Both the position numbers and the translations under genes were made by a program. 39,808 nt of DNA from a virus. The notes below the pieces were generated by a model. That model was not told where the DNA came from and did not search any database. It saw nothing but the letters and a program-made list of their open reading frames with translations. Each line of letters begins with the position of its first letter. Position 1 is the stretch's first letter. Below are positions 17,932-25,618 of this stretch, one piece after another. The DNA is taken from positions 1-39,808 of IMG/VR virus record IMGVR_UViG_3300013108_000255. One strand, 5' to 3'.

Positions 17932-20037
17932 ATGAGTTATAATATAGACAATAGTAATGGATTTGTTAGTGTAAAATTAACAAACATCGGTAGACAAATG
18001 TTAGCGTCTGGTCAACTAACCTTTAATCAATGGGCTTTAGGTGATTCAGAAATTAACTACGATAGAGAAGAAGTAGTTGAAACTAATAGTACTGATGTAG
18101 CATTTTCTGCAAACACTAAAATCCTTAGACCGAAGGATAAACAACCAAATATTAAATATTTTGTTAGTACTGGTTCAACAGTATTTAATCCTATTACGAA
18201 TGCTAACATTAATGTAGTAAAAGCATTAGTAAACAATAAAGCTACTGAAAGAGGATTCTTTAGTGGAACTACTGGGTCTTACAACACATTAACTACTTCT
18301 GAATATGTAAAATTAACAGGTACTGTAACTGAAGCTGAAATTGACGGTACAGATACTATTGATTTAGGTAGCACTGGGTCAACAGTGGGTGATAAATTAT
18401 TGGTAGTTGTTAGTAATGGTACTTTAGGTGATATTACTGGTAACACTAACAACACCCCAGCACCTTACTTATGGTATGATGTACAAGACTTAACTGGCAC
18501 AACGGTTGAGCTAGACAGAAACTTGCCAGATATTAGTGCTGGTGGGTCAGTTAATATAACATACTACGTTTATAGTGGCGGTGAAGTAAAAGATGCTTTC
18601 GGTACTGGTAATACTGCATCGTATTGGGATACAGGAACTTTATCGTTCTCAACTGGTTGCGACGTTACAAACGATGACGTACCAGTTTGGAATATGAATA
18701 ACGTTTGGTCTGAAGATATTGCTGGATTTACGGGAGTAACCAGTTCAATTAATGAAGGTTACCAAAGATTCGGTTCTTATGATTATGTAGGTACTAAAGA
18801 CCCATACTTAGGGTTTGATTTAGATTCTGATAGTACAAATGCTCTAGCACAAGTTTGTGAGGGTGTTAGTAACTTAGATGGTGTTAGAAAAGCGATTTCA
18901 GTATTACATTATACTAATAATACAATTTCTAACTTATATGGTGAATCATTTTATATAGATGCAACTACTAATAAGTTATTAAGAGTTGATTTACCAACAT
19001 TAATGTATCATAGATATAGTGGTAGTACAGCAAGTGGTGTAACACAAGGTATGTCATTTGTTTCCGACACCGTATTGAAGTTTGAACCGACTACTGATAT
19101 TGAATACTATGACTTATTAGAAGATTCTACATTAATTAGTTCTGGTAGGACAGCAAACGTTGTTGGTAGAGTTTATCCACAGTTAAAAGTGGTTATATTT
19201 ACCGATGATGAAATAGTTGCTACAATGTCATACAAGTCTAACAGAAACTGGACTTTACCAGCATTAGACGCTGTATTAGCTCCACCAGCTGGAGGTATTG
19301 GTAGTGGTGTATTAGCTAAAGATGAGGTTATGTATTTAACGTATGTGTTAGAAACGACTAGTGGATTAACTAATTCAATACCATGTCAAAGTTACGTTAA
19401 AGTTGAAAACACTAGTAATGCTAGTAAAGATGTGGACTTTAACATTTCCGACGTTGATTTACTACCTTACATGAGAAAGATTGAAAGCGGATGGGACGGA
19501 AAAGGGTTTTATGCTCATAATTTTAAACTGTTATATCAGATTGTTCCTAACTCATCTACTAGACCATCGTCGGACGCATGGAAAGAAGTTGATTTCACTA
19601 GTACTTCAATTACAAGTGGAGCTGGTGAAACAATTGACCCAACATTACTAGAAACTCAAAATCCAGCATTAATAGGGTTTAAATTAGATTCTACTAAAGT
19701 AGCAACTGCGGTAGATTATGAGTTAAACACAAAATTAAATTTACCAGATATTAATTCGTCAGAAAAATTACAATTTGGTGATGAGAGATTCTTATATGGT
19801 AATATTGATACATATATCGGTGCTACAATTTACAAAACAATATTTTTGATTAACATTAATGCTAATCAATTTGTTCAAACTACTAACCCTACTAAAGTTA
19901 ACACCACTAATATTAGAGTTACTGAAGTTGGTATTTATGATAACAATAATAATTTGGTATTGATTGGTAAATTAAGTAGACCAGTAGAATTAGTTTCTGG
20001 AAGGACAATTACTATGGAACTTAGTATTGATTTTTAA
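17932..20037 (+). CDS. Tail collar/fibre-like structural protein
   Basis: 701 residues. The N-terminus (K-L-T-N-I-G-R-Q-M-L, F-N-Q-W-A-L-G-D-S-E-I-N-Y) and C-terminus (R-V-T-E-V-G-I-Y-D-N-N-N-N-L-V-L-I-G-K) both match the next gene, so the two are paralogues with different middles. The C-terminal E-V-G-x-Y-D...L-x-x-I-x-K pattern resembles phage tail-collar fibre proteins. The middle is Thr/Ser/Gly-rich beta structure. Likely a fibre or collar component; exact place in the virion unknown. Confidence 0.78.
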   Translation: MSYNIDNSNGFVSVKLTNIGRQMLASGQLTFNQWALGDSEINYDREEVVETNSTDVAFSANTKILRPKDKQPNIKYFVSTGSTVFNPITNANINVVKALVNNKATERGFFSGTTGSYNTLTTSEYVKLTGTVTEAEIDGTDTIDLGSTGSTVGDKLLVVVSNGTLGDITGNTNNTPAPYLWYDVQDLTGTTVELDRNLPDISAGGSVNITYYVYSGGEVKDAFGTGNTASYWDTGTLSFSTGCDVTNDDVPVWNMNNVWSEDIAGFTGVTSSINEGYQRFGSYDYVGTKDPYLGFDLDSDSTNALAQVCEGVSNLDGVRKAISVLHYTNNTISNLYGESFYIDATTNKLLRVDLPTLMYHRYSGSTASGVTQGMSFVSDTVLKFEPTTDIEYYDLLEDSTLISSGRTANVVGRVYPQLKVVIFTDDEIVATMSYKSNRNWTLPALDAVLAPPAGGIGSGVLAKDEVMYLTYVLETTSGLTNSIPCQSYVKVENTSNASKDVDFNISDVDLLPYMRKIESGWDGKGFYAHNFKLLYQIVPNSSTRPSSDAWKEVDFTSTSITSGAGETIDPTLLETQNPALIGFKLDSTKVATAVDYELNTKLNLPDINSSEKLQFGDERFLYGNIDTYIGATIYKTIFLININANQFVQTTNPTKVNTTNIRVTEVGIYDNNNNLVLIGKLSRPVELVSGRTITMELSIDF

Positions 20038-20055
20038 TATAAATAAAAAACAAAT

Positions 20056-21240
20056 ATGGGATTTTTAAATTCATCATCATCAGTAACATTAACCGCTAAA
20101 CTAACTCCGTTTGGTAGAAAGCAATTATTAGCAAATAATAATGCGATAATCACTCAATTTACTTTAGGTGATTCAGATGCTAATTATCAAACTGACGAAA
20201 CTATTAGTACTGGTAATATGCCAGCAATTTCTGGTAACTTAGGACAAAATAATTCATTTAGTAATAGTTCAGCATACAACACTTCTATAAGAAATGTTGT
20301 TCCGTTTTCAGCTAGTGTACAATATAAACCAGTTGAATTAGGTTCATCATCAGTTACCGAAGAGATGGTTAAAAACCAAACTAGAGCATTCGCTTATAGT
20401 GCGGTAACTCAAAATGTAATTGATAGAACTAACTTAGGTACTGGTTCAACATTAACTAATCTATTTAAAACATTTAATCTACCAATTACTGAAGGTGATA
20501 AAACGCTATTTACAAGTATTGCTAATTTAGGTGGTGGGTTCTCAGATACTGCATTAAGTGGATTTAATCAAGACCAAGTATTAGTAATTTCCATTCCAAC
20601 TGGTAGTTATGGTGAACAAATCGATGGTAAAAGCCTTAAGGTTGATATGGAAACTACTGGAGGTACATTTGAAGTTTACGGTACTTACCAAAATTTAAAT
20701 CAAATTAAATCAACTCAAGATAACAAATTATCTGAAGACACAGTAACATCTAAAAAATTTGGCGATAATGTGGTGTTCTTATTTTCTGATGACATATTAA
20801 GACCTAACTCAGATACGGGTAAAACATGGTCAACTGGTTATGGAACTACAAAACCATATAGTGTTAATGGTAAGGAGTTATTTAATTTAGTTTCTGGGAC
20901 AAATAAAGTTACAGATAAATCTGTGGGTATTGCATTTTTAGATAAAGGGTTTATTGTGATTACTGAACCAACTATCGTTAATGATTATGTTTCATCTGGT
21001 ACTACAGTACAATTTAATGACTATTATTCCGAAATATATCAAAGTGTAAATATATTAGCTAATAGAAGCGAATTCAATATTTCAAATAATCCAACATTCC
21101 AAACTGGTGATATTATAAGAATTAGTGAAGTTGGTTTATACGATAAAGGAGGTAATCTAATTGCGATAGCTAAACCAGATAGACACATAACAAAACGTAC
21201 TAACGAAATATTTGCTTCGGCAATTAAAATAGTTATTTAA
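20056..21240 (+). CDS. Tail collar/fibre-like paralogue
   Basis: 394 residues, a shorter paralogue of the preceding protein. Shared N-terminal pattern: L-T-P-F-G-R-K-Q-L-L, then F-T-L-G-D-S-D-A-N-Y. Shared C-terminal pattern: R-I-S-E-V-G-L-Y-D-K-G-G-N-L-I-A-I-A-K-P. The intervening 300 residues are unlike the neighbour's. It starts 18 bases after the previous stop and is followed by a strong terminator, closing the structural block. Tandem duplication followed by replacement of the middle is the simplest explanation. Confidence 0.77.
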   Translation: MGFLNSSSSVTLTAKLTPFGRKQLLANNNAIITQFTLGDSDANYQTDETISTGNMPAISGNLGQNNSFSNSSAYNTSIRNVVPFSASVQYKPVELGSSSVTEEMVKNQTRAFAYSAVTQNVIDRTNLGTGSTLTNLFKTFNLPITEGDKTLFTSIANLGGGFSDTALSGFNQDQVLVISIPTGSYGEQIDGKSLKVDMETTGGTFEVYGTYQNLNQIKSTQDNKLSEDTVTSKKFGDNVVFLFSDDILRPNSDTGKTWSTGYGTTKPYSVNGKELFNLVSGTNKVTDKSVGIAFLDKGFIVITEPTIVNDYVSSGTTVQFNDYYSEIYQSVNILANRSEFNISNNPTFQTGDIIRISEVGLYDKGGNLIAIAKPDRHITKRTNEIFASAIKIVI

Positions 21241-21261
21241 AACTATTTAAAAACAATTATT

Positions 21262-21292
21262 AAAGCTATATATTAACTTATATAGCTTTTTT
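21262..21292 (+). terminator. Rho-independent terminator ending the structural block
   Basis: An 11-bp stem (21262-21272 with 21279-21289), a 6-base loop, and a T run to 21292. The next gene's ATG is only three bases further on, so this hairpin also sits directly on its ribosome-binding region. Confidence 0.88.
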
Positions 21293-21295
21293 ATT

Positions 21296-21970
21296 ATGAA
21301 GTATAAAGACGATGCGGAAGTATTAGTAAGTGGTGAATATGTGCTGGCACTGGATGTGTCAACTAAAACAATTGGTGTAGCATTATTTAAAGATAATGGT
21401 ACCGAAGGTGAGTTGGTTTTAGTAACACATGTTACTCCAAAAGCTAAACCTAAGCCAGATAGTAAAATAGAGGAATTAATAGTTAAAGTCAGAGCATTTG
21501 AGGAGGAATTTCTTAACAAATATGCTGATGTTAATATAACTAAAGTTATTATTGAAGAACCTTTATTACGTTCTAATAACGTTAGAACAGTAGGTACATT
21601 ATTAAAGTTTAATGGAATGGTATCTAGGTCAGTATATGAAGTATTTGGTATAGTACCAGAATATATTTCATCTTACGACTCAAGAAAGTACGGGTTTCCT
21701 CAATTAATGGCGGTTCGTACAGTTGACACTAAAGGTAACCCAATTGAAGAACGTAAGATAGCTAAAGCTAAACCAGTATTATTCGGAGCTTACCCATCTA
21801 ATGTTGATAAAAAACAAATAGTTCTAGAAATGGTTACCGAATTACACCCTCAAATTAAATGGCCCTACAATAGAAATATGAAAATTGCTAAAGAAGCCTA
21901 TGACCAAGCTGATGCAGTATGTTGTGCATATGGTTTTATGCAAATGATTGATAAATGGAAAATAATTTAA
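21296..21970 (+). CDS. RuvC/RNase H-fold Holliday-junction resolvase-like nuclease
   Basis: 224 residues. The RuvC-type metal site is visible: Asp20 in A-L-D-V-S-T-K-T-I-G, Glu87/88 in V-I-I-E-E-P, and Asp203/Asp206 in E-A-Y-D-Q-A-D-A near the C-terminus. In phages this fold resolves branched DNA before packaging. The ATG at 21296 lies three bases after the terminator T run, leaving almost no untranslated leader of its own; no promoter is seen between, so it is presumably read by transcription that passes the terminator. The next gene starts two bases after its stop. Confidence 0.85.
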   Translation: MKYKDDAEVLVSGEYVLALDVSTKTIGVALFKDNGTEGELVLVTHVTPKAKPKPDSKIEELIVKVRAFEEEFLNKYADVNITKVIIEEPLLRSNNVRTVGTLLKFNGMVSRSVYEVFGIVPEYISSYDSRKYGFPQLMAVRTVDTKGNPIEERKIAKAKPVLFGAYPSNVDKKQIVLEMVTELHPQIKWPYNRNMKIAKEAYDQADAVCCAYGFMQMIDKWKII

Positions 21971-21971
21971 T

Positions 21972-22313
21972 ATGGATAATTTAGAAAAAGGATTAGATAA
22001 TTGGGAAAAAGTTGGAGTGTTAGATGGTTTATCTCCAGAAGATAAATTAGAGATAGCTAGGTTATTTCAAGACGCTTCTATATATTTAATTACTTCAGAC
22101 ATCGAATCCAAACACGAGGGAGTACTAGAGATTTTAACATTGCCAGCATTACGTAGAGTATATTTAGCTGGTAAGAAAGATATTAATGTTAAAGACTTAT
22201 GTAATGATTTGGCTAAATATATCGATAATACTATCGATGAATTAAAAGGTTTTCATGACCCTGAGAAAGAGGTACTTAAGATGTTTGTTGAATATTATTT
22301 AGAAAAAAAATAA
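21972..22313 (+). CDS. Hypothetical helical protein
   Basis: 113 residues, strongly acidic and mostly helical. It has L-S-P-E-D-K-L-E-I-A-R-L-F near the N-terminus and a charged C-terminal helix ending L-E-K-K. No domain recognised. It forms a two-gene unit with the RuvC-like nuclease (one-base gap) and immediately precedes the structured RNA locus. A partner of the nuclease is possible but rests only on adjacency. Confidence 0.72.
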   Translation: MDNLEKGLDNWEKVGVLDGLSPEDKLEIARLFQDASIYLITSDIESKHEGVLEILTLPALRRVYLAGKKDINVKDLCNDLAKYIDNTIDELKGFHDPEKEVLKMFVEYYLEKK

Positions 22314-22330
22314 AATTTTTTACATTTTAC

Positions 22331-22361
22331 TTGTTTATAGAAAAAAAGCGTAGTATATTTG
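22331..22361 (+). promoter_or_regulatory. Bacteroidetes-type promoter of the structured RNA
   Basis: TTG at 22331-22333, exactly 20 bases, then TATATTTG at 22354-22361, a perfect TAnnTTTG box. Transcription should start about four bases later, near 22365. Confidence 0.82.
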
Positions 22362-22380
22362 TGAAACAAAACAAGAAAAC

Positions 22381-22390
22381 GTTCTTTGAA
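22381..22390 (+). promoter_or_regulatory. boxA-like antitermination element
   Basis: GTTCTTTGAA, about 16 bases after the predicted transcription start. It matches the bacterial rRNA-leader boxA core (TGYTCTTTGA), which binds NusB/S10 and lets polymerase traverse long untranslated RNA. Here it would protect the giant RNA from Rho. Confidence 0.6.
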
Positions 22391-23108
22391 GATATTAAAC
22401 TCTGATGCTGTCCAGAGTATAAAAGAGCCTGCTAAAGCTCTGAAATGAATCTACTTTGTAGGTTCACGTAATAGACAGAACATCGTAGTAGGTTGGGTGT
22501 GGCAACACCTTTAGGAGCCTATTCTTGTCGATGGCGGCGTATTCTCGAAAGAGATACTTAAAACACAATCCCTATAGGAAGGGAGAAAAACCGTATTAGT
22601 GTAATAACAGAATAACGTCCTATGCGTTGTGTGGTGGATTACATAATTGGGGATTCGAAAGTTATCCCAGTAAAGCGTTTATCCTTAAGATAAATTAAAT
22701 GTTCCGAGAAAAGCAATTTCCTATTAAGGTGGTTGCAAACTTTAATTCTAGTGCGAGAAGTGCCTAATTCGTCAAGGTAAAAATTGACGAATCCCGAAAG
22801 GGGATACTAGCAGCTATGCTCGGTAGTTTGTGAAATATCACTTAAAAACGTCTCTGAATTGCAAACAGATGGGTTGGAGAGTAGAATTGTACTAGTCTTA
22901 AGTCTTACGATAGACGCCAATAATCGTAGGGTGAAAGTTGTGAACAGTGATAACAGCTGGTGTGCTAACTTATAGATACTATACTAAGTAATTATAAGGT
23001 CACAACAACGAAGTTTAAGTAGTGCTATTAACTTCATTTTTAATATTGTTTTAAAAAATTATGTGTCGGTTATAAGTCTTGCTAATTGTTAATAACTGAC
23101 AACTATTT

Positions 23109-23143
23109 AAGTCATAAGGTGTAAAAACTTTATGACTTTTTTT
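23109..23143 (+). terminator. Rho-independent terminator of the structured RNA
   Basis: An 11-bp stem (23109-23119 with 23128-23138, one G-U), an 8-base A-rich loop, and a seven-T run. The T tract overlaps the TTG box of the next promoter. Confidence 0.9.
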
Positions 23144-23171
23144 GTTTTTATTAATTTTATTATTATATTTG
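23142..23171 (+). promoter_or_regulatory. Bacteroidetes-type promoter of the primase gene
   Basis: TTG at 23142-23144, 19 bases, then TATATTTG at 23164-23171. Expected start near 23175 gives a leader of about 44 bases before the ATG at 23219. Confidence 0.75.
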
Positions 23172-23218
23172 TGATATAAGTAAAAAAGAACCCTAAGACA
23201 TTATTAAATGAAAACCTT

Positions 23219-24160
23219 ATGAGTGATTTAATGATTGGTATTTTCGAAGAGATATTAGGTTCTCCTAGAAAACATAGTGAAAGTAAATGTCAAATAGCTT
23301 TTGATTGTCCAGAATGTTCTGCAGAGAAAGGTATGATTGATGGTGACGGTAAGGGTAAATTAGAAATTAATTATTCCAAAGATGTTTATAAATGTTGGGT
23401 CTGTTTTCAAACTAATGGAACTCATGGTAGTGTTGCTAAGTTAATTAAAAAATATGGTAACAATAAATTATTAGATGAATATAAACTATTTAGACCAGAA
23501 AAGGTAAGACAATACGAAAAAAAAGAACGTATTAATGAGTTACCAGAAAGTTATCAGAGTTTATCTAATATTAGTGGTGGATATCATTACAGTAAAGCTA
23601 TGTACTACCTTAACCAACGTAGGATAACCCCAGACATTATTCAAAGATATAATATTGGAGTATGTTCTAGTGGATTATATAAAGATAGGATTGTAATCCC
23701 ATCATATGATTCATATGGTGATATAAATTATTTCGTAACCAGAGCTTACGATTCGAATAACTTCATGAAATACCTCAATCCAGAGGTTGACAAGACTCAA
23801 ATGATATTCAATGAAAAATTAGTATCTTGGGATAGCACTATCTATATAGTTGAAGGGGTATTTGACCATATGGTTGTACCTAACTCAATACCAATTTTAG
23901 GTAAATTCATATCGGATAAGTTGTTGAGTATGTTATTAAATAAAGCTTCAGCTAACGTTGTTGTATTACTAGACGATGATGCGTATAATGATGCTATATC
24001 ATTATATAAAACATTAAATATTGATGAATTATATGGTAGAGTTAGAATCATAAAAATGCCTAAAGGTTATGATATATCATTAATCAACGAAAAATACGGT
24101 AAGGTTGGTGTTATGAAACTATTACGTAGTGCTTATAGATTAAAAGAACCTATTATATAA
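23219..24160 (+). CDS. DnaG-type DNA primase
   Basis: 313 residues. The N-terminal zinc ribbon is visible: C-P-E-C at 30-33 and C-W-V-C at 59-62. The TOPRIM catalytic domain follows: an acidic I-V-E-G-V-F-D motif near residue 213 and the metal-binding L-L-D-D-D-A near residue 250. It would lay RNA primers for lagging-strand synthesis. It is about half the length of bacterial DnaG, lacking the C-terminal helicase-interaction domain, as in compact phage primases such as T4 gp61. It has its own host-type promoter just after the structured RNA and heads the replication cluster. Confidence 0.88.
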   Translation: MSDLMIGIFEEILGSPRKHSESKCQIAFDCPECSAEKGMIDGDGKGKLEINYSKDVYKCWVCFQTNGTHGSVAKLIKKYGNNKLLDEYKLFRPEKVRQYEKKERINELPESYQSLSNISGGYHYSKAMYYLNQRRITPDIIQRYNIGVCSSGLYKDRIVIPSYDSYGDINYFVTRAYDSNNFMKYLNPEVDKTQMIFNEKLVSWDSTIYIVEGVFDHMVVPNSIPILGKFISDKLLSMLLNKASANVVVLLDDDAYNDAISLYKTLNIDELYGRVRIIKMPKGYDISLINEKYGKVGVMKLLRSAYRLKEPII

Positions 24161-24171
24161 TACGGGTTTAA

Positions 24172-24202
24172 TTGGTTTAAATAATATTTTGTGGTAACTT
24201 TG
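24172..24202 (+). promoter_or_regulatory. Bacteroidetes-type promoter of the SbcD-like gene
   Basis: TTG at 24172-24174, 20 bases, then TAACTTTG at 24195-24202, a perfect TAnnTTTG box. The expected transcription start falls at about 24206, essentially at the ATG (24207), implying a leaderless mRNA. Confidence 0.72.
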
Positions 24203-24206
24203 GAAC

Positions 24207-25028
24207 ATGAGTAACAAAATAATTAAACTTATTCATTGTTCTGATATCCATATCAGAACTTTTAAATATCACGATGAATATAAAGAACAGTTTGATAAGT
24301 TCTTAGTTTCCGCAAAAAAAGAGTTAGAAACAATAGAATATAATGAAGGTAGGATTGTAATCGTCGGTGATTTAGTCCACCAAAAGATTACTATATCTAA
24401 TGAATTAATTACATTAGCATCTTACTTCTTAAATGAATGTTCTAAATTAGCACCAGTAATATTAGTAGCTGGTAATCACGATTTGTTAGAAAACAATCCA
24501 GATAGATTAGATAGTATTACACCTATCGTTAAATTATTAGATAACCCCAATATTCACTACTTTAAAGAAAGGGGATGTTATGAAGATAATAATATAGTTT
24601 GGTGTAATTATTCTATCTTCGAAGGTAACCAAAGACCAGATATTGAAGAAGCTAGAGCAAAATATGGTAATGATAAAACATATTTAGGATTATTTCATGC
24701 TCCAGTAATTGGTGCAACCACAGATATTGGGTATGAGTTAGACCATGGTGCTAATCTAGAACATTTTAAAGGTTGTAATGCAGTACTACTCGGAGACATA
24801 CATAAACGTCAAGTATTTGAGTTTGAAGGTATTAAAGCTATTTTTCCATCTAGCATGATTCAACAAAATTATGGGGAAACAGTAACTAAACACGGTTATA
24901 CAGTATGGGATGTTGATACTTTAAAGGATAGACATGTTGAAATCCCTAGTGAAGCTGGATTCTTTCAATTCAAAATGAATTCACTAGATGATTTAGATAA
25001 TGGAAATTATAAATTAACTAATGCATAA
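24207..25028 (+). CDS. SbcD/Mre11-type nuclease subunit (T4 gp47-like)
   Basis: 273 residues with the calcineurin-type phosphoesterase motifs in order: H-C-S-D-I-H at 10-15, G-D-L-V-H near 54, G-N-H-D near 93, a H-A-P near 155, and G-D-I-H near 194. Together with the SbcC-like protein at 25619 it should form the Mre11-Rad50-type complex that processes DNA ends for recombination-dependent replication. It is shorter than T4 gp47, with a minimal C-terminal cap. The stop overlaps the next start (TAATG at 25026-25030). Confidence 0.9.
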   Translation: MSNKIIKLIHCSDIHIRTFKYHDEYKEQFDKFLVSAKKELETIEYNEGRIVIVGDLVHQKITISNELITLASYFLNECSKLAPVILVAGNHDLLENNPDRLDSITPIVKLLDNPNIHYFKERGCYEDNNIVWCNYSIFEGNQRPDIEEARAKYGNDKTYLGLFHAPVIGATTDIGYELDHGANLEHFKGCNAVLLGDIHKRQVFEFEGIKAIFPSSMIQQNYGETVTKHGYTVWDVDTLKDRHVEIPSEAGFFQFKMNSLDDLDNGNYKLTNA

Positions 25029-25615
25029 TGATTAACAGTGATTTAGTTAAACAAATCGAGGAATATTGTGAATTAAATAATATTCCAGATACTAATAAGT
25101 ATATTAACCAATTACTAAGAGATGGGTTTAACGTAGCTAAGTATGGGTCAGGTCCTTTCACATCACAACCACAAGAAAAAATAGTAGAAAAAGAGGTAAT
25201 TAAGACCGTTGAGGTACCAGTCGAGGTGGAAGTGATTAAAGAGGTTAGGGTTGAGGTAGAAGTACCTGTAGAAGTGGAGAAAATAGTTGAAAAGGAGAAG
25301 ATAACCTATATTAGTGATGACACTAAAATAAATGAATTATTAGATAAAATAAAAAAATTAGAAAACGATGGTGTTGAGCAAGAGAATAAAAAACAACAAG
25401 AGATTGAAACATTGCAGAGTAGCATCAAAAGTATTCAAACTGACTTCGGAATCAAAGAACAAGAGTACAAAGACCTCATCGAAGAAAAGAACAAGAATGA
25501 GACTTTACTTAAAGAGAAAGTAGAAGAATTACAAAATATAAAAAATGAATCTAAAAAAGATATTTACGGAGAAAATAGAGGTGGATATAGCTTTGGTTCA
25601 AATTTAATGGATTAG
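25028..25615 (+). CDS. Val/Glu repeat and coiled-coil protein between SbcD and SbcC
   Basis: 195 residues in three parts. Residues 1-40 are a small helical domain (D-L-V-K-Q-I-E-E-Y-C, then Y-I-N-Q-L-L-R-D-G-F-N-V-A-K-Y-G). Residues about 50-93 are a low-complexity alternation of Val and Glu (units like V-E-V-P-V-E-V). Residues about 100-180 form a Lys/Glu coiled coil. It is translationally coupled to the SbcD-like gene and ends three bases before the SbcC-like gene, so it likely works with that complex, perhaps as a tether or scaffold; this is inference. Confidence 0.8.
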   Translation: MINSDLVKQIEEYCELNNIPDTNKYINQLLRDGFNVAKYGSGPFTSQPQEKIVEKEVIKTVEVPVEVEVIKEVRVEVEVPVEVEKIVEKEKITYISDDTKINELLDKIKKLENDGVEQENKKQQEIETLQSSIKSIQTDFGIKEQEYKDLIEEKNKNETLLKEKVEELQNIKNESKKDIYGENRGGYSFGSNLMD

Positions 25616-25618
25616 GAT

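Larger units (their letters stand above)
22365..23143 (+). ncRNA. Giant structured non-coding RNA, about 780 nt
   Basis: No credible protein gene exists between 22314 and 23218. The segment starts at a perfect host-type promoter and ends at a strong terminator. Hairpins: 22399-22418, 22424-22441, 22446-22466 (9 bp), 22481-22533 (composite with inner 7-8 bp and 5 bp stems), 22539-22557 (GAAA loop), 22569-22584, 22650-22668 (GAAA loop), 22678-22694, 22713-22736, 22748-22810 (closing CTAGT/ACTAG around a 9-bp hairpin 22767-22792 and a GAAA hairpin 22793-22802), 22904-22930 (8 bp), 22937-23006, 23010-23035 and 23064-23101 (10 bp). Loop bases 22408-22412 can pair with 22474-22478, a pseudoknot. 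Size, ornateness and phage setting recall the GOLLD and ROOL families; I cannot tell whether this is a divergent member or a new class. Confidence 0.82.

Noticed and set aside
22645-22672. tRNA-like T arm (GGGGATTCGAAA) within the RNA
   Set aside because: The right-hand stem does not pair as a 5-bp/7-nt T arm and no acceptor stem or anticodon arm can be built around it; it is better read as a GAAA hairpin.
22365-23143. Group I/II intron, tmRNA or RNase P RNA in the 905-bp gap
   Set aside because: No domain V-like hairpin or intron-encoded protein, no tmRNA tag frame or tRNA-like ends, and no RNase P core motif is seen; the flanking genes are intact rather than split.
25160-25310. Tandem DNA repeat or CRISPR-like array
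   Set aside because: The repetition is at the protein level (Val/Glu alternation) within a good reading frame, with no regular repeat/spacer structure. No CRISPR array is seen anywhere in the window.
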